From assembly GCF_019970045.1 (NCBI RefSeq), contig NZ_JAHXYI010000002.1, positions 661,661 through 725,660 of the forward strand: DNA of 64,000 nt, given 5' to 3'. A program made the position numbers and the translations under genes. Of this stretch, positions 53,701 to 61,952 are shown in pieces. Position 1 is the first letter of the stretch. Every line of letters starts with the position of its first letter. The notes beneath the pieces were generated by a model that was given only the letters and a program-made list of their open reading frames with translations, had not been told where the DNA came from and did not search any database. This stretch comes from Chryseobacterium sp. GVT01B. GTDB lineage: Bacteria > Bacteroidota > Bacteroidia > Flavobacteriales > Weeksellaceae.

Positions 53701-54532
53701 TAAATTTTATTTCGTGTCCGCTGTTTTTCTTCCAGGCCGTTCCAGGTGCTGACTGCATCAAAACCCTGTTTAACGGAGAGGCTTCAAATACATTTTCCGA
53801 AAATGCCGGTTCACCATTGTAAACAGATGAAGCTAAACCTGAAATTGTAGCTGCATCAACTAAAAGACCATTGTTTTGCATGGTTGGAACGGGTAAAAAA
53901 TCCTTCGACTTCCTTCCAAGGTTATCATACTCAAAAGGAGTCACCAAATCTTTTCCTGAAGGTGTCTCTCCTTTGGCAACAATCTGCAATTCCCTTCCTA
54001 AACCATCATAATATACGATGGATGCTTTCTTCTTTCCAGAATCTCCTTGGTCCGTAAGATAGTTTACCGACATTATCTTATTCTGCGGAGTCCAGTTAGA
54101 AAGGTACGTCGAAATGTCCGCGGGTATGGGAACTGGCGATGTTAAATTCACAGATATGGTTCCCGAAAATCCAGTTAAAGAAATGGGCGTATTATGATAA
54201 ATGGCTAACTGATTATCAACAATGAAGAACCGGTATCCTTTATCAGTAAAAAAGCTTCCAGCCGGAACAGGAATTTCTGTGTTGGGTAACGTTCCTACAT
54301 AATCAGTTGGCCCTATTTTTCCTTGTTTTAAAGTGGTTTCCGTAAAACCAGCACTAAAACTAAGACTGAGTACATTATTGGTGATACTCAATGTTACCCC
54401 ACCGCCGCCACCATTGGAATACGTGGTAAGCAGATTCCAATTGTAATATTTGGAATAATTCGAAAATTGGGCTTTGATAGTTGAGGTACTAAATACAAGT
54501 ACCAATAAAACAATTCTATATATTGACTTCAT
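50660..54532 (-). CDS. Rhs/YD-repeat polymorphic toxin
   Basis: The start is set at 54532 (MKSIYRIVLLVLVFSTS), 7 nt after the upstream stop, giving 1290 residues with a signal peptide. Many YD repeats (for example YDPLNRLKDAIY, YDLNGNIMTLK, YDKKNRLVEKKLPGKG) build the Rhs cocoon. The Rhs core ends at the conserved DFGARMYMSDLGRWGVIDPL, then YAFNNPVMFTDPDGR. The last about 190 residues form the variable tip with AHETFIHAFPEA, FNQSSGYDN and DHYQEKQNHTARTQY. HETFIH is an HExxxH arrangement, compatible with a zinc-peptidase-like toxin, but this is not proven. It is the third gene of an operon with the T9SS propeller and the Rhs partner. Confidence 0.85.
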   Translation of the reverse strand: MKSIYRIVLLVLVFSTSTIKAQFSNYSKYYNWNLLTTYSNGGGGGVTLSITNNVLSLSFSAGFTETTLKQGKIGPTDYVGTLPNTEIPVPAGSFFTDKGYRFFIVDNQLAIYHNTPISLTGFSGTISVNLTSPVPIPADISTYLSNWTPQNKIMSVNYLTDQGDSGKKKASIVYYDGLGRELQIVAKGETPSGKDLVTPFEYDNLGRKSKDFLPVPTMQNNGLLVDAATISGLASSVYNGEPAFSENVFEASPLNRVLMQSAPGTAWKKNSGHEIKFTDDVNTVSDEVKKYNVDLAVAQDIYNPKLSFSSTYGTGSLIKKVIKNEDWTSANGNNNTSEEFINNEDRTVLRRKYVDGKKADTYYVYDIYGNLTYVIPPLASDAVKSLTTGFFPDVTLDNLCYQYKYDKKNRLVEKKLPGKGWEYLIYNKADQLVMSQDTNLKDQGKWLVTKYDQFGRVVFTAITNNNSTRQSLQTTITGAAYTFEIRSAGSFTVSGMPIYYTNRALPGSLAQVLSVNYYDSYPAGYTFNPAFPTDILGEPTLNATPTSEGLSTKSLPVLTLVKNIDDDNWSKDYTYYDKKGRVIGTYSINHLGGYTKTESKLDFAGITKQTITKHKRLDSDTERVITETFDYDNQNRLLVHKHQVDSNPTEILAQNTYNEISQITNKKVGGTDLASPLQSIDYQYNIRGWLTKINDPAVLNGKLFGYEIKYNTPVYTNLASGKYNGNIAEVDWRNASEGALKRYSYTYDPLNRLKDAIYTEPGATNPYNNNFNENLSYDLNGNIMTLKRNAYPVSGTTATQVDDLEYKYIGNRLNQVIENSPNNSGYEGGNNIIGYDLNGNMTDMKDKGIQSIVYNHINLPVSISMQFTNPVGNISTTSINHLYRADGVKLRKTYSQQAHMGLPTIRMTDYLDGFQYSYEDDGGICITCKTESAYESQAYSTFKPVLPPLAAWKLDFVSTPEGFYSFAENRYIYQYKDHLGNVRVSFGKNNAGVVQTMDVNNYYPFGLNHIGGSNYSNFGSYYNYKFGGKEMQETGWHDFGARMYMSDLGRWGVIDPLAEKMTRYSPYNYAFNNPVMFTDPDGRSPAHVDPSEIYKKGNQQQIKAFEFFAKSKEGQAVISKFAEKDQVIAGVKYKESGEFHKKGMDLTFDNNISKTSASQGASGETTVENKNGRTNFTVSVENNNTPNRMANQIETFAHETFIHAFPEAKDFADDKKFNQSSGYDNRLINFLKKPGNEKYQSVRYYDHYQEKQNHTARTQYISPILQQYYKSVKQNVTKDSIDKSIDGFRY

Positions 54533-54539
54533 CAGATTA

Positions 54540-57500
54540 TTAGTTTTTAATTTCATATGTAAAACTCTTTACAAGTTTTCCACTCTGATCCTTCACATTC
54601 ATCAACCGTCCAATATTATCATAGTTATAATATTCAATCACACCTGATGAATTCATGATACTGCTAACCCCAAACTCATTCTTGTAAGTGTACAATGTAC
54701 AAAGATGATTAGGCAGAGCATTAATGATATTCGCCTGCTGCTGGATAATTTGGGTATAGTTAGGTGAGATTACGTTAAGCAAAGGCTTAAGCGTTGCCAA
54801 ATATCCTAAAACAGTACTTTCATCTGTAATCTCGACACCTTCTATCTTTAATATCGGATATTTGTTATCGTAACCGTAATAATAGTAGGTATAGTTTCCG
54901 GTTGGTAGGTGTGCCTTCAAAATATGCCCGTCAGTATCATATTTGTCAACGATCAACTTTTCGTCAAGTGCATTATTACCCTTCGCTTCCAATACTTTTT
55001 GAGGAAATATCCGGGAAGCCACAGCAGTTCCATTCGCCGCCACTGTAGGAATAAGAGCATACTCTGTTATCGTTTTACTTAACAGCTCCTGATTGGCAAG
55101 TTTGCTCGTTTCTATAGCTGGGTACTCTCTTCGATTTACCATGGTTGTGTATGGCTCAGTACCATTTTTATCAAAAGAATAGAGGTAATTCTCGGATATT
55201 GATTTCCCATTGCTATCAATGAAGGATTTATTCTTCAGAAAATTATCTCCAAAGTTTCCCTGATCGGAAAAATTGCTGTTTTCAACCATTTCAAAATACT
55301 GTCCTGCACTTCCATAAGTTCTGGTTTTTTTTGTGGTAAGGTTAAAGTCAGAATAGTACAGTTCATATGCAGTTCCGGCAATAACAAATTCTTGTGTCTG
55401 CCCATTAGATTGAGGACAAGCAAGAAAAAATTTACCACTCAGCCCCCTTGCTGCTTGGGGAGAAGTTTCACTATAGGTAAAAATTTCTTCTTTTAACAGA
55501 TCATTACTTGAATTATAAAATTTTCTTTCTTTAGGAAGACCCCTTTTATAAACGAACTCCGTATGAGGATCAAAAATGGAATTATTCTGACCTAGTTTTC
55601 CACTATTAGGTAGATTTGGAAAATCTGAATAATTAGTAAAATTATTGACAATATATCCGTTATCCTCTGTTTTCTCAACCACTGTTGAATACTCAATCTG
55701 CGGTCCCATCAAGTTGGAAAGCTGTACTACAGATCCTATACTGAACTGGGTTTGATAGTAAGGAATACCATTCTCAGTAGGAATAAGAAAATTCTTTACG
55801 TAATATACATTTTTTTGAAGCAATGTTCCTGAAGATACCGTAGAGTTGGCATCAATGGTATAGCTGTAGCCTTTTACAATCTTATTTTGTGGATCACTAA
55901 AATCCGACATTTTTTTTATCCTTACCCCACCGATAATTCCATTCCCCGAAACCAGGCTACTGTTTGAATCCAGATATTTGGAATAGGTATGAGGTTCATA
56001 TTCAAATGTTGTATAGCCTTTCAAAGGATATGTAATTTTCAATAAGGTTCCAAAATACACTTTTGTAGGATCTGTTTCCCTTGAAGGCTCATGAATTGTT
56101 GGTGAATTATAATCCAGAGAAAAAGGAGTAGACTTGTAATATCCGAAATGGTCTACATTAGTAGAAAGCAAGCCCGGAAGCTGATTAAAATTATTGTATT
56201 CGAAGGTATGATCAAATTGATTATCCACCGTTAATTTTTCCAGTTTCAATCTTTCAGCTGGGGTATTATTATAGCTGAATGAAACCTGTTTTAAGACATT
56301 GTTTTGGCTATCTCTTGCTACAAATCCATCTAATTTTCTCCATTTCAATGCATTGATATATGAGTCAAAGTGTCCTGATGTGACATTAGGATTTGGGGTG
56401 ACTCCATTCTGTAATCTTTTGATATAATAGAACATCGCATTTTCATAATCTCCTGGTAAGGCCAGCCCCGCCAGATAACTTAAGATATTGGAGAAAGCAC
56501 TATCTAGAGTAGGGTCTCCATTATTGTACCTATATTTCAGTGAATTGTTAATTGATGATGAGAAATTAATTGTTCTTGCAGATTTTGTAGTAATGGATTT
56601 CAAATAAGTAGGAATGATCAGCTGTCCAGCAGCAACGACCTGATTACTTATACTGCTTCCGCCGCTACATCCCACCCCCGGAACGAATATATTACCATCA
56701 AACTGTTTGCTATATCCGCTAAAAGAATTCGTATTATAGAAGGATGCTATATAATCTCCTCTCTCATATTCAAAGGAATAAATCTTAATTCCTTCTTTAT
56801 CATATACTTCCGAAAGATACCAAGCATTAGCAATAACTGGATTCACCAATTGATTATAGAAGTCAGGAATGGTATATTCTATATTATCCTGTATACCTCC
56901 GAATATATATTTATTGCCTTGATCATCAGTCATGGTAATTTTACCAAGAACCTTTAAAAATGGTCTCTGATTGAAATTATTGGTAGCAGGAAAGTTCATT
57001 GGTGTAATCTTATCATTCATATTGATTTCCACCTTCATATTATCCTTAGAAGATACTTTCCAAACTCCATCAGAGCCCAGAAAGAATTTCCCTACATGGC
57101 CCATAAAGTTGAAAATAAAAATATCGGGTTCCAGGTCTGCTGCCGGATAAGTACTATTGGTTATACCTCCGTTTTTTAATACTGTTGTCATATTACTAAC
57201 ACTATTCCACTGGGCCCCATTAAGGGCAGGTGTATAGTAATAATAACCGCTCGCTATCCCCCATTGGCTGGAGCCCATAGGAACATCATTGGTGAATTTT
57301 TCGTCGAACGAAGTACCTTTAACGACTCTTGTAATCACACCTCCTGCATTGAATGTCCAGTTTTGTCCTACCCATCCAGGGGTATCACCCACTCTCACTC
57401 CTCCTGTATCATAACTTACACTTATATCTAATGGAATACCATTTTCATTAAGAGAATACAAAGGTATGCTTACATTGGCTCTTCCCGAAGAGAGATCCAT

Positions 57501-57635
57501 TGGTACATCCCCGTATTTCCCTAAAGAAGCAGCATTGGGAGATTGTATATTTTTAGGCAGTTGTAGTGTCTGTGCCCATATCGAAACATTCGATATTAAT
57601 GGCAGTGCCATTATTAAGAATATCTTTTTCATCAT
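54540..57635 (-). CDS. Rhs partner protein of Bacteroidetes type
   Basis: This 1031-residue exported protein has a signal peptide (residues 1-21; start at M1 or M2) followed by the typical block ASLGKYGDVPMDLSSGRANV, IPLYSLNENGIPLDISVSYD and GGVRVGDTPGWVGQNW. The C-terminus (YNYDNIGRLMNVKDQSGKLV) has YD-like repeats. Proteins of this type precede Rhs genes in flavobacteria and may form the N-terminal half of a two-part shell. Its ATG shares its A with the last base of the upstream stop, so translation is coupled. Confidence 0.78.
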   Translation of the reverse strand: MMKKIFLIMALPLISNVSIWAQTLQLPKNIQSPNAASLGKYGDVPMDLSSGRANVSIPLYSLNENGIPLDISVSYDTGGVRVGDTPGWVGQNWTFNAGGVITRVVKGTSFDEKFTNDVPMGSSQWGIASGYYYYTPALNGAQWNSVSNMTTVLKNGGITNSTYPAADLEPDIFIFNFMGHVGKFFLGSDGVWKVSSKDNMKVEINMNDKITPMNFPATNNFNQRPFLKVLGKITMTDDQGNKYIFGGIQDNIEYTIPDFYNQLVNPVIANAWYLSEVYDKEGIKIYSFEYERGDYIASFYNTNSFSGYSKQFDGNIFVPGVGCSGGSSISNQVVAAGQLIIPTYLKSITTKSARTINFSSSINNSLKYRYNNGDPTLDSAFSNILSYLAGLALPGDYENAMFYYIKRLQNGVTPNPNVTSGHFDSYINALKWRKLDGFVARDSQNNVLKQVSFSYNNTPAERLKLEKLTVDNQFDHTFEYNNFNQLPGLLSTNVDHFGYYKSTPFSLDYNSPTIHEPSRETDPTKVYFGTLLKITYPLKGYTTFEYEPHTYSKYLDSNSSLVSGNGIIGGVRIKKMSDFSDPQNKIVKGYSYTIDANSTVSSGTLLQKNVYYVKNFLIPTENGIPYYQTQFSIGSVVQLSNLMGPQIEYSTVVEKTEDNGYIVNNFTNYSDFPNLPNSGKLGQNNSIFDPHTEFVYKRGLPKERKFYNSSNDLLKEEIFTYSETSPQAARGLSGKFFLACPQSNGQTQEFVIAGTAYELYYSDFNLTTKKTRTYGSAGQYFEMVENSNFSDQGNFGDNFLKNKSFIDSNGKSISENYLYSFDKNGTEPYTTMVNRREYPAIETSKLANQELLSKTITEYALIPTVAANGTAVASRIFPQKVLEAKGNNALDEKLIVDKYDTDGHILKAHLPTGNYTYYYYGYDNKYPILKIEGVEITDESTVLGYLATLKPLLNVISPNYTQIIQQQANIINALPNHLCTLYTYKNEFGVSSIMNSSGVIEYYNYDNIGRLMNVKDQSGKLVKSFTYEIKN

Positions 57636-59188
57636 TATTTTTTTATCAGTTTTGCGTTTGAAGTTTTACCCGTATCAGTTTTTATCGTCACCAGATAAGC
57701 TCCCTGAACCAAAGCCTGAGTATTGATCTTTGTCACTCTGTTCTTAGTTTTTATATTTTGAAGCTGTCTTCCACTCATGTCGTACAACAAAATATCTGCA
57801 TCCTTAAAATCAAAACCGATTTCTACATAAGCATAATCAGATACAGGGTTTGGATAGATCTTTATATCATACTGGGAAAGAAGCTCACTTACTTGCTTGT
57901 CTCCCAGCTTTACAATCTTCCAGTTTTCTTTACCTAACTCTTCTGCACTTGTTCCTGCAAGAATAATAGAACCATCTCTATTGAATTTCAGATCTGAAAG
58001 CCTTTCCTCCTTTTTTCTTGATTCTCCACCCACGTGTTTTCTCCACTGCTCATTACCATTTTGGTCCAGATATAGCATCCAGAAGGTTTCATCATTAGTT
58101 TGTATTCTTCCCTCAGCTTGAGTATAGCCCCCTAAAAGAATTCCTTTGGATGATTTATCGTCTGCTGAATGAATCACACTCATTCCCATCAGGATATCAC
58201 GATTCTTGAAATTGTAGGATTTCTGCCACTGCTGCTCACCTCTTTCATTTAAAGCAATCAGCCAGAGGTCTGTGCCTTCTTCAATACCGACAGTTTTATT
58301 GCCTGACCTTTCTGATCTGGATTCTCCACCGACAATAAAACCATTTGAAGTTAATGCCAGTGTTCTGATATGGTCATCATCTTTCCCTCCAAAATTCTTT
58401 TCCCATTCAACTTTGCCATTTTTATCAAGCTTGATAATCCAGTAGTCGCCTTCACCAAAGTTTTCTGTCTGCTTGCCCGACTTATCTCCAATTACTGCTC
58501 CACTTCTGGAGTAAATTCCCAGCAATGCTCCGCCGTCTTTCGTTGGGATCATCTTTTCAACTTCATCAAGTCCGCGTCCTCCCAATGTTTGTTCAGATAA
58601 TATTTTCCCATCTTTGTCGAGTCTTACAATCCAGACGTCCTTAGAACCATAACCTTTAGAGGAGCTTTGTACATTCCCCGCAACAAAGAATCCCTGATCT
58701 ACAGTCTGGATAACTGCTTTAGCTTCTTCATTCAAAGAGGTACCTAATGTTTTCTGCCACAATTCATCACCAAATTCATTGATGCGGATTAACCAAATGT
58801 CTGAACCTCCCTTTGAGTTCTCCTTTTTATCAAGTCCTTTTTCTGAATATGAGGTCCCAGAAATCAGAAAACCACCATCCTGGGTAGTGACAGTGGAAGA
58901 TAAATAGTCGTGATTATTTCCTGATAAATACTTCTCGAAAACCAGTTCTCCCTGCTGATTCAATTTTATCAAGTGAAAGTCATAACCATTGTTTTGTTTG
59001 CTGTTTTGTTGGAGTTTATCCGTTTGGATACTGCTTCCCGCGATAAGGTATTGCCCATCAATAGTAGTAGTAACCTGGCTTAAAAAATCCTGCGAACTGG
59101 ACTTAATATCTTTCTGCCAGAGTACTTCCTGAGCCAATATCCCTATAGTAGTGCATAAGAGTAATGCACCCGTGTAGAGTTTTTTCAT
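57635..59188 (-). CDS. T9SS-sorted beta-propeller protein
   Basis: The 517-residue protein has a signal peptide (residues 1-19, ending GILAQ). Seven or so repeats carry W..D......D......T.DGG.L..G (as in TTTIDGQYLIAGSS, VTTQDGGFLISGTSYS, DEVEKMIPTKDGGALLG). The C-terminal T9SS type A sorting domain starts near 440 with IKIYPNPVSDYAYVEIGF and ends GAYLVTIKTDTGKTSNAKLIKK. It is exported through the type IX system to the surface. As first gene of the Rhs operon it may anchor or deliver the Rhs assembly (inference). Confidence 0.85.
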   Translation of the reverse strand: MKKLYTGALLLCTTIGILAQEVLWQKDIKSSSQDFLSQVTTTIDGQYLIAGSSIQTDKLQQNSKQNNGYDFHLIKLNQQGELVFEKYLSGNNHDYLSSTVTTQDGGFLISGTSYSEKGLDKKENSKGGSDIWLIRINEFGDELWQKTLGTSLNEEAKAVIQTVDQGFFVAGNVQSSSKGYGSKDVWIVRLDKDGKILSEQTLGGRGLDEVEKMIPTKDGGALLGIYSRSGAVIGDKSGKQTENFGEGDYWIIKLDKNGKVEWEKNFGGKDDDHIRTLALTSNGFIVGGESRSERSGNKTVGIEEGTDLWLIALNERGEQQWQKSYNFKNRDILMGMSVIHSADDKSSKGILLGGYTQAEGRIQTNDETFWMLYLDQNGNEQWRKHVGGESRKKEERLSDLKFNRDGSIILAGTSAEELGKENWKIVKLGDKQVSELLSQYDIKIYPNPVSDYAYVEIGFDFKDADILLYDMSGRQLQNIKTKNRVTKINTQALVQGAYLVTIKTDTGKTSNAKLIKK

Positions 59189-59230
59189 GCCTGTGCTGTA
59201 ATTAATTTTAAGTAAATACTGATTTAATTA

Positions 59231-59253
59231 TTGTGTATATTAGAAATACACAA
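59231..59253. promoter_or_regulatory. Inverted repeat in the leader of the T9SS-Rhs operon
   Basis: TTGTGTAT (59231-59238) and ATACACAA (59246-59253) flank seven bases, 43 nt before the start codon at 59188. It may be a leader hairpin or an operator. Confidence 0.4.
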
Positions 59254-59357
59254 AATGTATAGAATAATTATTGTTCATGGTTATGTTTTTGATGACTGCA
59301 AAATTAAGCTTTTTAAAGTTTCGTCCAAAGGGAATTGATTAACATTCTTTAATAATG

Positions 59358-59415
59358 CAAAGATATATCCTCAAAGCGGCAAAATACGACGTATTATATT
59401 TTTGCTTAAGCAAAA
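59358..59415 (-). promoter_or_regulatory. Promoter region of the T9SS-Rhs operon
   Basis: On the minus strand TATCTTTG (59358-59365) fits the -7 box. Upstream are AATACG-A-CGTATT (59383-59395) and TTTTGCTTAAGCAAAA (59400-59415), two palindromes at activator or repressor positions. The leader would be about 165 nt. Confidence 0.45.
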
Positions 59416-59466
59416 TATGAATCTAAAATTTGCACCATAAATAATCTGGATTATCCAAGGGATCAT

Positions 59467-59878
59467 CTACTTTAGCATATTCTCTTCCCCAGCCTTTCTA
59501 TGCACCTCCACCACATCAATAGAAATCTCATATTGCTTCAGCTCTTTTTTCTCTTCATCACAAGCCTTATTCAAAATACTTCTGAAGATTTACAGCCGAC
59601 TGCTTTGCTTCATATTCCGTTACCTTAAAAAAAGAAGACTCTGAAGGCTCTTTAAGCTGGCTATAAAACGTGGAATAAAACTCAGCAAAAGAATTCTCAT
59701 TACGGTCAATACTGAGCATTTCATCACGGTTCAGCTCCTCAGGACTTACTCTATTTACTTCCTTATTATCATCCAATCCCTTAACATTTCCAACAGTACC
59801 GGATTCTATATGGAGTACCAGTAAGGTATCGCCTGTTTTTTCGACTGTATTCAGTTCTTCGTTTATATTGTTATCCAT
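59467..59878 (-). pseudogene. Truncated DUF4099/DUF3945 gene, decayed copy 2
   Basis: The first 103 residues (MDNNINEELNTVEKTGDTLL...VNLQKYFE) match residues 1-103 of the intact gene at 48444-49736 with few changes, then stop. A second frame continues as EKKELKQYEISIDVVEVHRK and AGEENMLK to a stop at 59467, matching intact residues around 115-135. So a frameshift near 59566 and loss of about 295 C-terminal residues disabled it. Confidence 0.8.
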
Positions 59879-59974
59879 CGCTTTATATTTTAAGTAAGGA
59901 CTTAATATATAAAGACAGATAAGTTTTTTAAAAATGATGGTAGCCGAACACCATATTTGTCATCTTAAGGAGCA

Positions 59975-60006
59975 CAAAAAAGCAGCCTCAATGAGACTGC
60001 TTTTTG
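59975..60006. terminator. Terminator-like hairpin
   Basis: AAAAAGCAG pairs with CTGCTTTTT, extended by CTC/GAG across a C-A mismatch. A sister hairpin lies at 61345-61374, also about 100 nt upstream of a DUF3945 relic. Confidence 0.65.
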
Positions 60007-60124
60007 CTTATATATTTTATAAGGCATAATTTGCTCTGACAACTGTGAGTTACAAATAGTAGCCGCATAAAAAGGACCAATTATATGATGACTTAATCAT
60101 TATCAAGGCCACGTACTATTCCTA

Positions 60125-60577
60125 TTATTTTTTAATTTTTATCAAGTTGCAGTTAACGTACTTATTTGCATCAGGTATTATACTTGATCCTTTATAGATT
60201 TGCAATTGCGAACTATATATATTTTTGGATTTAATTCCCTTGCCAATCACATCTCCCTTAGAAACATTTTTATTGACCTTGATTTTTTTTGAAAAAACTG
60301 AAATATCTGAATAAATATAAAACAGATTATCACTTCTGATAATTACACTTAAAGCTCCATTGCTGTTAATTATTTTAGAAACAACTCCTTTTGACAGTGA
60401 CATAATTTCAGGTTTATCTGAATTAATTATCAATGAATAATTAGGGCTATAATAGGGTCTTTGTGATAAAGAATCGATATTAAAATAACAGCTACAATTT
60501 TCCATTGGCAATTTTTTTTGAGAGTAACAGCCACTCCAAATGGTAACTGCAATAATAAATAGTATATATTTCATCAT
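60125..60577 (-). CDS. Lipoprotein with degenerate M23-like fold
   Basis: The 150-residue protein has a lipoprotein signal (VTIWSGC, Cys 17). The C-terminal half KGVVSKIINSNGALSVIIRS, NLFYIYSDISVFSKKIKVNK, VSKGDVIGKG and LQIYKGSSIIPDANKYV follows the layout of an M23 (LytM) domain: G.V..I..... V.I.....Y..YS.L......V..G..VKKG..IG ... L.F.I...... P..Y. But the metal ligands are missing (L-Q-I where HxH is expected). It could be a non-enzymatic M23 relative. The position 22 nt after a small membrane protein in an Rhs graveyard also fits an immunity role. Both are inferences. Confidence 0.55.
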   Translation of the reverse strand: MMKYILFIIAVTIWSGCYSQKKLPMENCSCYFNIDSLSQRPYYSPNYSLIINSDKPEIMSLSKGVVSKIINSNGALSVIIRSDNLFYIYSDISVFSKKIKVNKNVSKGDVIGKGIKSKNIYSSQLQIYKGSSIIPDANKYVNCNLIKIKK

Positions 60578-60599
60578 TAATCATTTTGTTTTAATTCAT

Positions 60600-60791
60600 C
60601 TACCATTTTTTCTGCTTCTTTCTTAGCTCTATCTTTTTAAAGATTTCTTCATATACAGGTGCTAATAAAATTGCACTAACTAAATAATAATTATATCTAT
60701 TAAACAGATCAAAAGTAAAATCCAAAATATCATTACTAATAAAAACTACAGCACAAGAATATAATACACTTGCTACAAAATATAAAAACAT
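60600..60791 (-). CDS. Small two-helix membrane protein
   Basis: The 63 residues have two hydrophobic segments (about 3-20, LYFVASVLYSCAVVFIS, and 34-48, YYLVSAILLAPVYEE) and a very basic end KKIELRKKQKKW. It stands behind the chimeric ORF at 60861 and before the M23-like lipoprotein. It is a candidate orphan immunity protein but has no recognisable family. Confidence 0.5.
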   Translation of the reverse strand: MFLYFVASVLYSCAVVFISNDILDFTFDLFNRYNYYLVSAILLAPVYEEIFKKIELRKKQKKW

Positions 60792-60860
60792 TTTTTTAAA
60801 AGAAATATTTTTATAATACTGGCATTGTATAATTATTATTTTTTCTTTTCATTATTATCT

Positions 60861-61300
60861 TTAATTATTTGATTTTTTATTATACCATAGTAAATGATTC
60901 AGAGCAACTTCCATTCTATAACCATCAAATGTTGACTTAGTGGATGGTCCATCGACAGCTCCAGTGGATGCTGGCCCTGCAGTAGCAGGTGGGCACTCTG
61001 AACAATAAGGAGCTATGTCTGAGCCTGAAGTGGCACCACCTACACCGTTTATGACCTTAGAAACGTCACTTTTAGGTGCAGTGAAAGGTTCTTTAATCTG
61101 ATGATAAAAGGTAGAATAAAACTTAGTAAAAGAATCCCCATTGCAGTCAATAATCAACATTTCTTCCCGTTTCATCTACCTAGGGTTTATTTCTGTATAC
61201 TCTACCTTTCATCAATACCCTGAACGACACCAACAATACTTGTTTCATGATGTAACACCAATAAGGTATCTCCTGTTTTTTAACTGTATTTAGTTTCTTT
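60861..61300 (-). pseudogene. Chimeric relic: DUF4099/DUF3945 N-terminus joined to unrelated tail (copy 3)
   Basis: Reading from 61300 leftwards, KTGDTLLVLHHETSIVGVV matches the intact gene after a one-base loss in the A run. Stops follow, then MKREEMLIIDCNGDSFTKFY, STFYHQIKEP (start at 61175) resumes the match up to intact residue about 76. After KEP the frame switches to an unrelated sequence, SDVSKVINGVGGATSGSDIA, PYCSECPP, ending MEVALNHLLWYNKKSNN, that reads like the end of an Rhs-associated tip. The join suggests recombination between a DUF3945 copy and a toxin cassette. Confidence 0.65.
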
Positions 61301-61344
61301 AACACAATGTCAGCAGAAGACCCCATTTTCAACTAACGGGTTCA

Positions 61345-61374
61345 AAAAAAGTAGTCTCAATAAGACTGCTTTTT
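61345..61374. terminator. Terminator-like hairpin
   Basis: AAAAAGTAGTC (61345-61355) and GACTGCTTTTT (61364-61374) pair with one G-U around a short loop. It lies between the DUF3945 relic and the membrane protein gene, like the hairpins at 59975 and 49863. Confidence 0.6.
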
Positions 61375-61454
61375 CCTTTATCATTTATGATTTTTATAAA
61401 GGGCGAACAATAAATATACTTTATGGAATACAATTAAATTATTCTTCTAGCCAT

Positions 61455-61697
61455 TTATAGAATTATTCTTCTCAGTAGTAGAACTATTATTACAATCAAA
61501 TAAAGTATCAAAAGAAAAGAACTTATTTTAAAACTGGGGTAAAACCAGCTTTTATTCATTACTTGTAATACTCTAGGATCCTGTTTTGTATATTTTAAAT
61601 AATACTTTATAATTTTATTTGGATAATACACACCCACTATTCCAAAAATTAAAAATAGCATCATAAAAATAATCATTAAAATATATGAAATATCCAT
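61455..61697 (-). CDS. Small membrane protein, candidate orphan immunity protein
   Basis: The 80 residues have two strong transmembrane helices (about 4-23 and 57-76) separated by a basic loop YYPNKIIKYYLKYTKQDPRV. The start is a few nt after the end of a displaced Rhs tip (61698-61888). Such order, tip then small membrane protein, is that of an orphan toxin-immunity pair. No family is recognised. Confidence 0.55.
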   Translation of the reverse strand: MDISYILMIIFMMLFLIFGIVGVYYPNKIIKYYLKYTKQDPRVLQVMNKSWFYPSFKISSFLLILYLIVIIVLLLRRIIL

Positions 61698-61888
61698 AAT
61701 TACATTTTATTAAAAATAAACTTATCAGGAATATAATTATGTGAAACCCCAAGTTGTGGTGTATACAATCCCAAGCTTTAGCATTCCCATTTCCAATATG
61801 AAAAAGAAATCTCAATAACTAACATATGACTATTATCAAATACAATATCCGCCGGTAAGTATTCTATATTAGTAGAATTTCCTAACAT
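61698..61888 (-). pseudogene. Displaced, frame-broken Rhs toxin tip
   Basis: A 36-codon run from 61888 (MLGNSTNIEYLPADIVFDNS, HMLVIEISFSYWKWEC) stops at 61778. Another frame then reads SLGLYTPQLGVSHNYIPDKF and IFNKM before a stop just ahead of the membrane protein gene. Together they read as the C-terminal end of a toxin split by a frameshift. No Rhs core remains. Confidence 0.45.
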
Positions 61889-61917
61889 TATAATTTGTAA
61901 TTCTTTCTAATTAAAAA

Positions 61918-61945
61918 AGAAAAACTGCCATTGACAGTTTTTTCA
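61918..61945. terminator. Bidirectional terminator
   Basis: AAAAACTG and CAGTTTTT pair around a seven-base loop, with A and T runs on either side. It ends the lipoprotein gene at 61953 on the minus strand. Confidence 0.65.
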
Positions 61946-61952
61946 GATTATA

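Noticed and set aside
61615..61815. Minus-strand 66-residue frame (MRFLFHIGNGNAKAWD...)
   Set aside because: It overlaps the better-supported 80-residue membrane protein gene; its first half may be one frame of the broken toxin tip instead.
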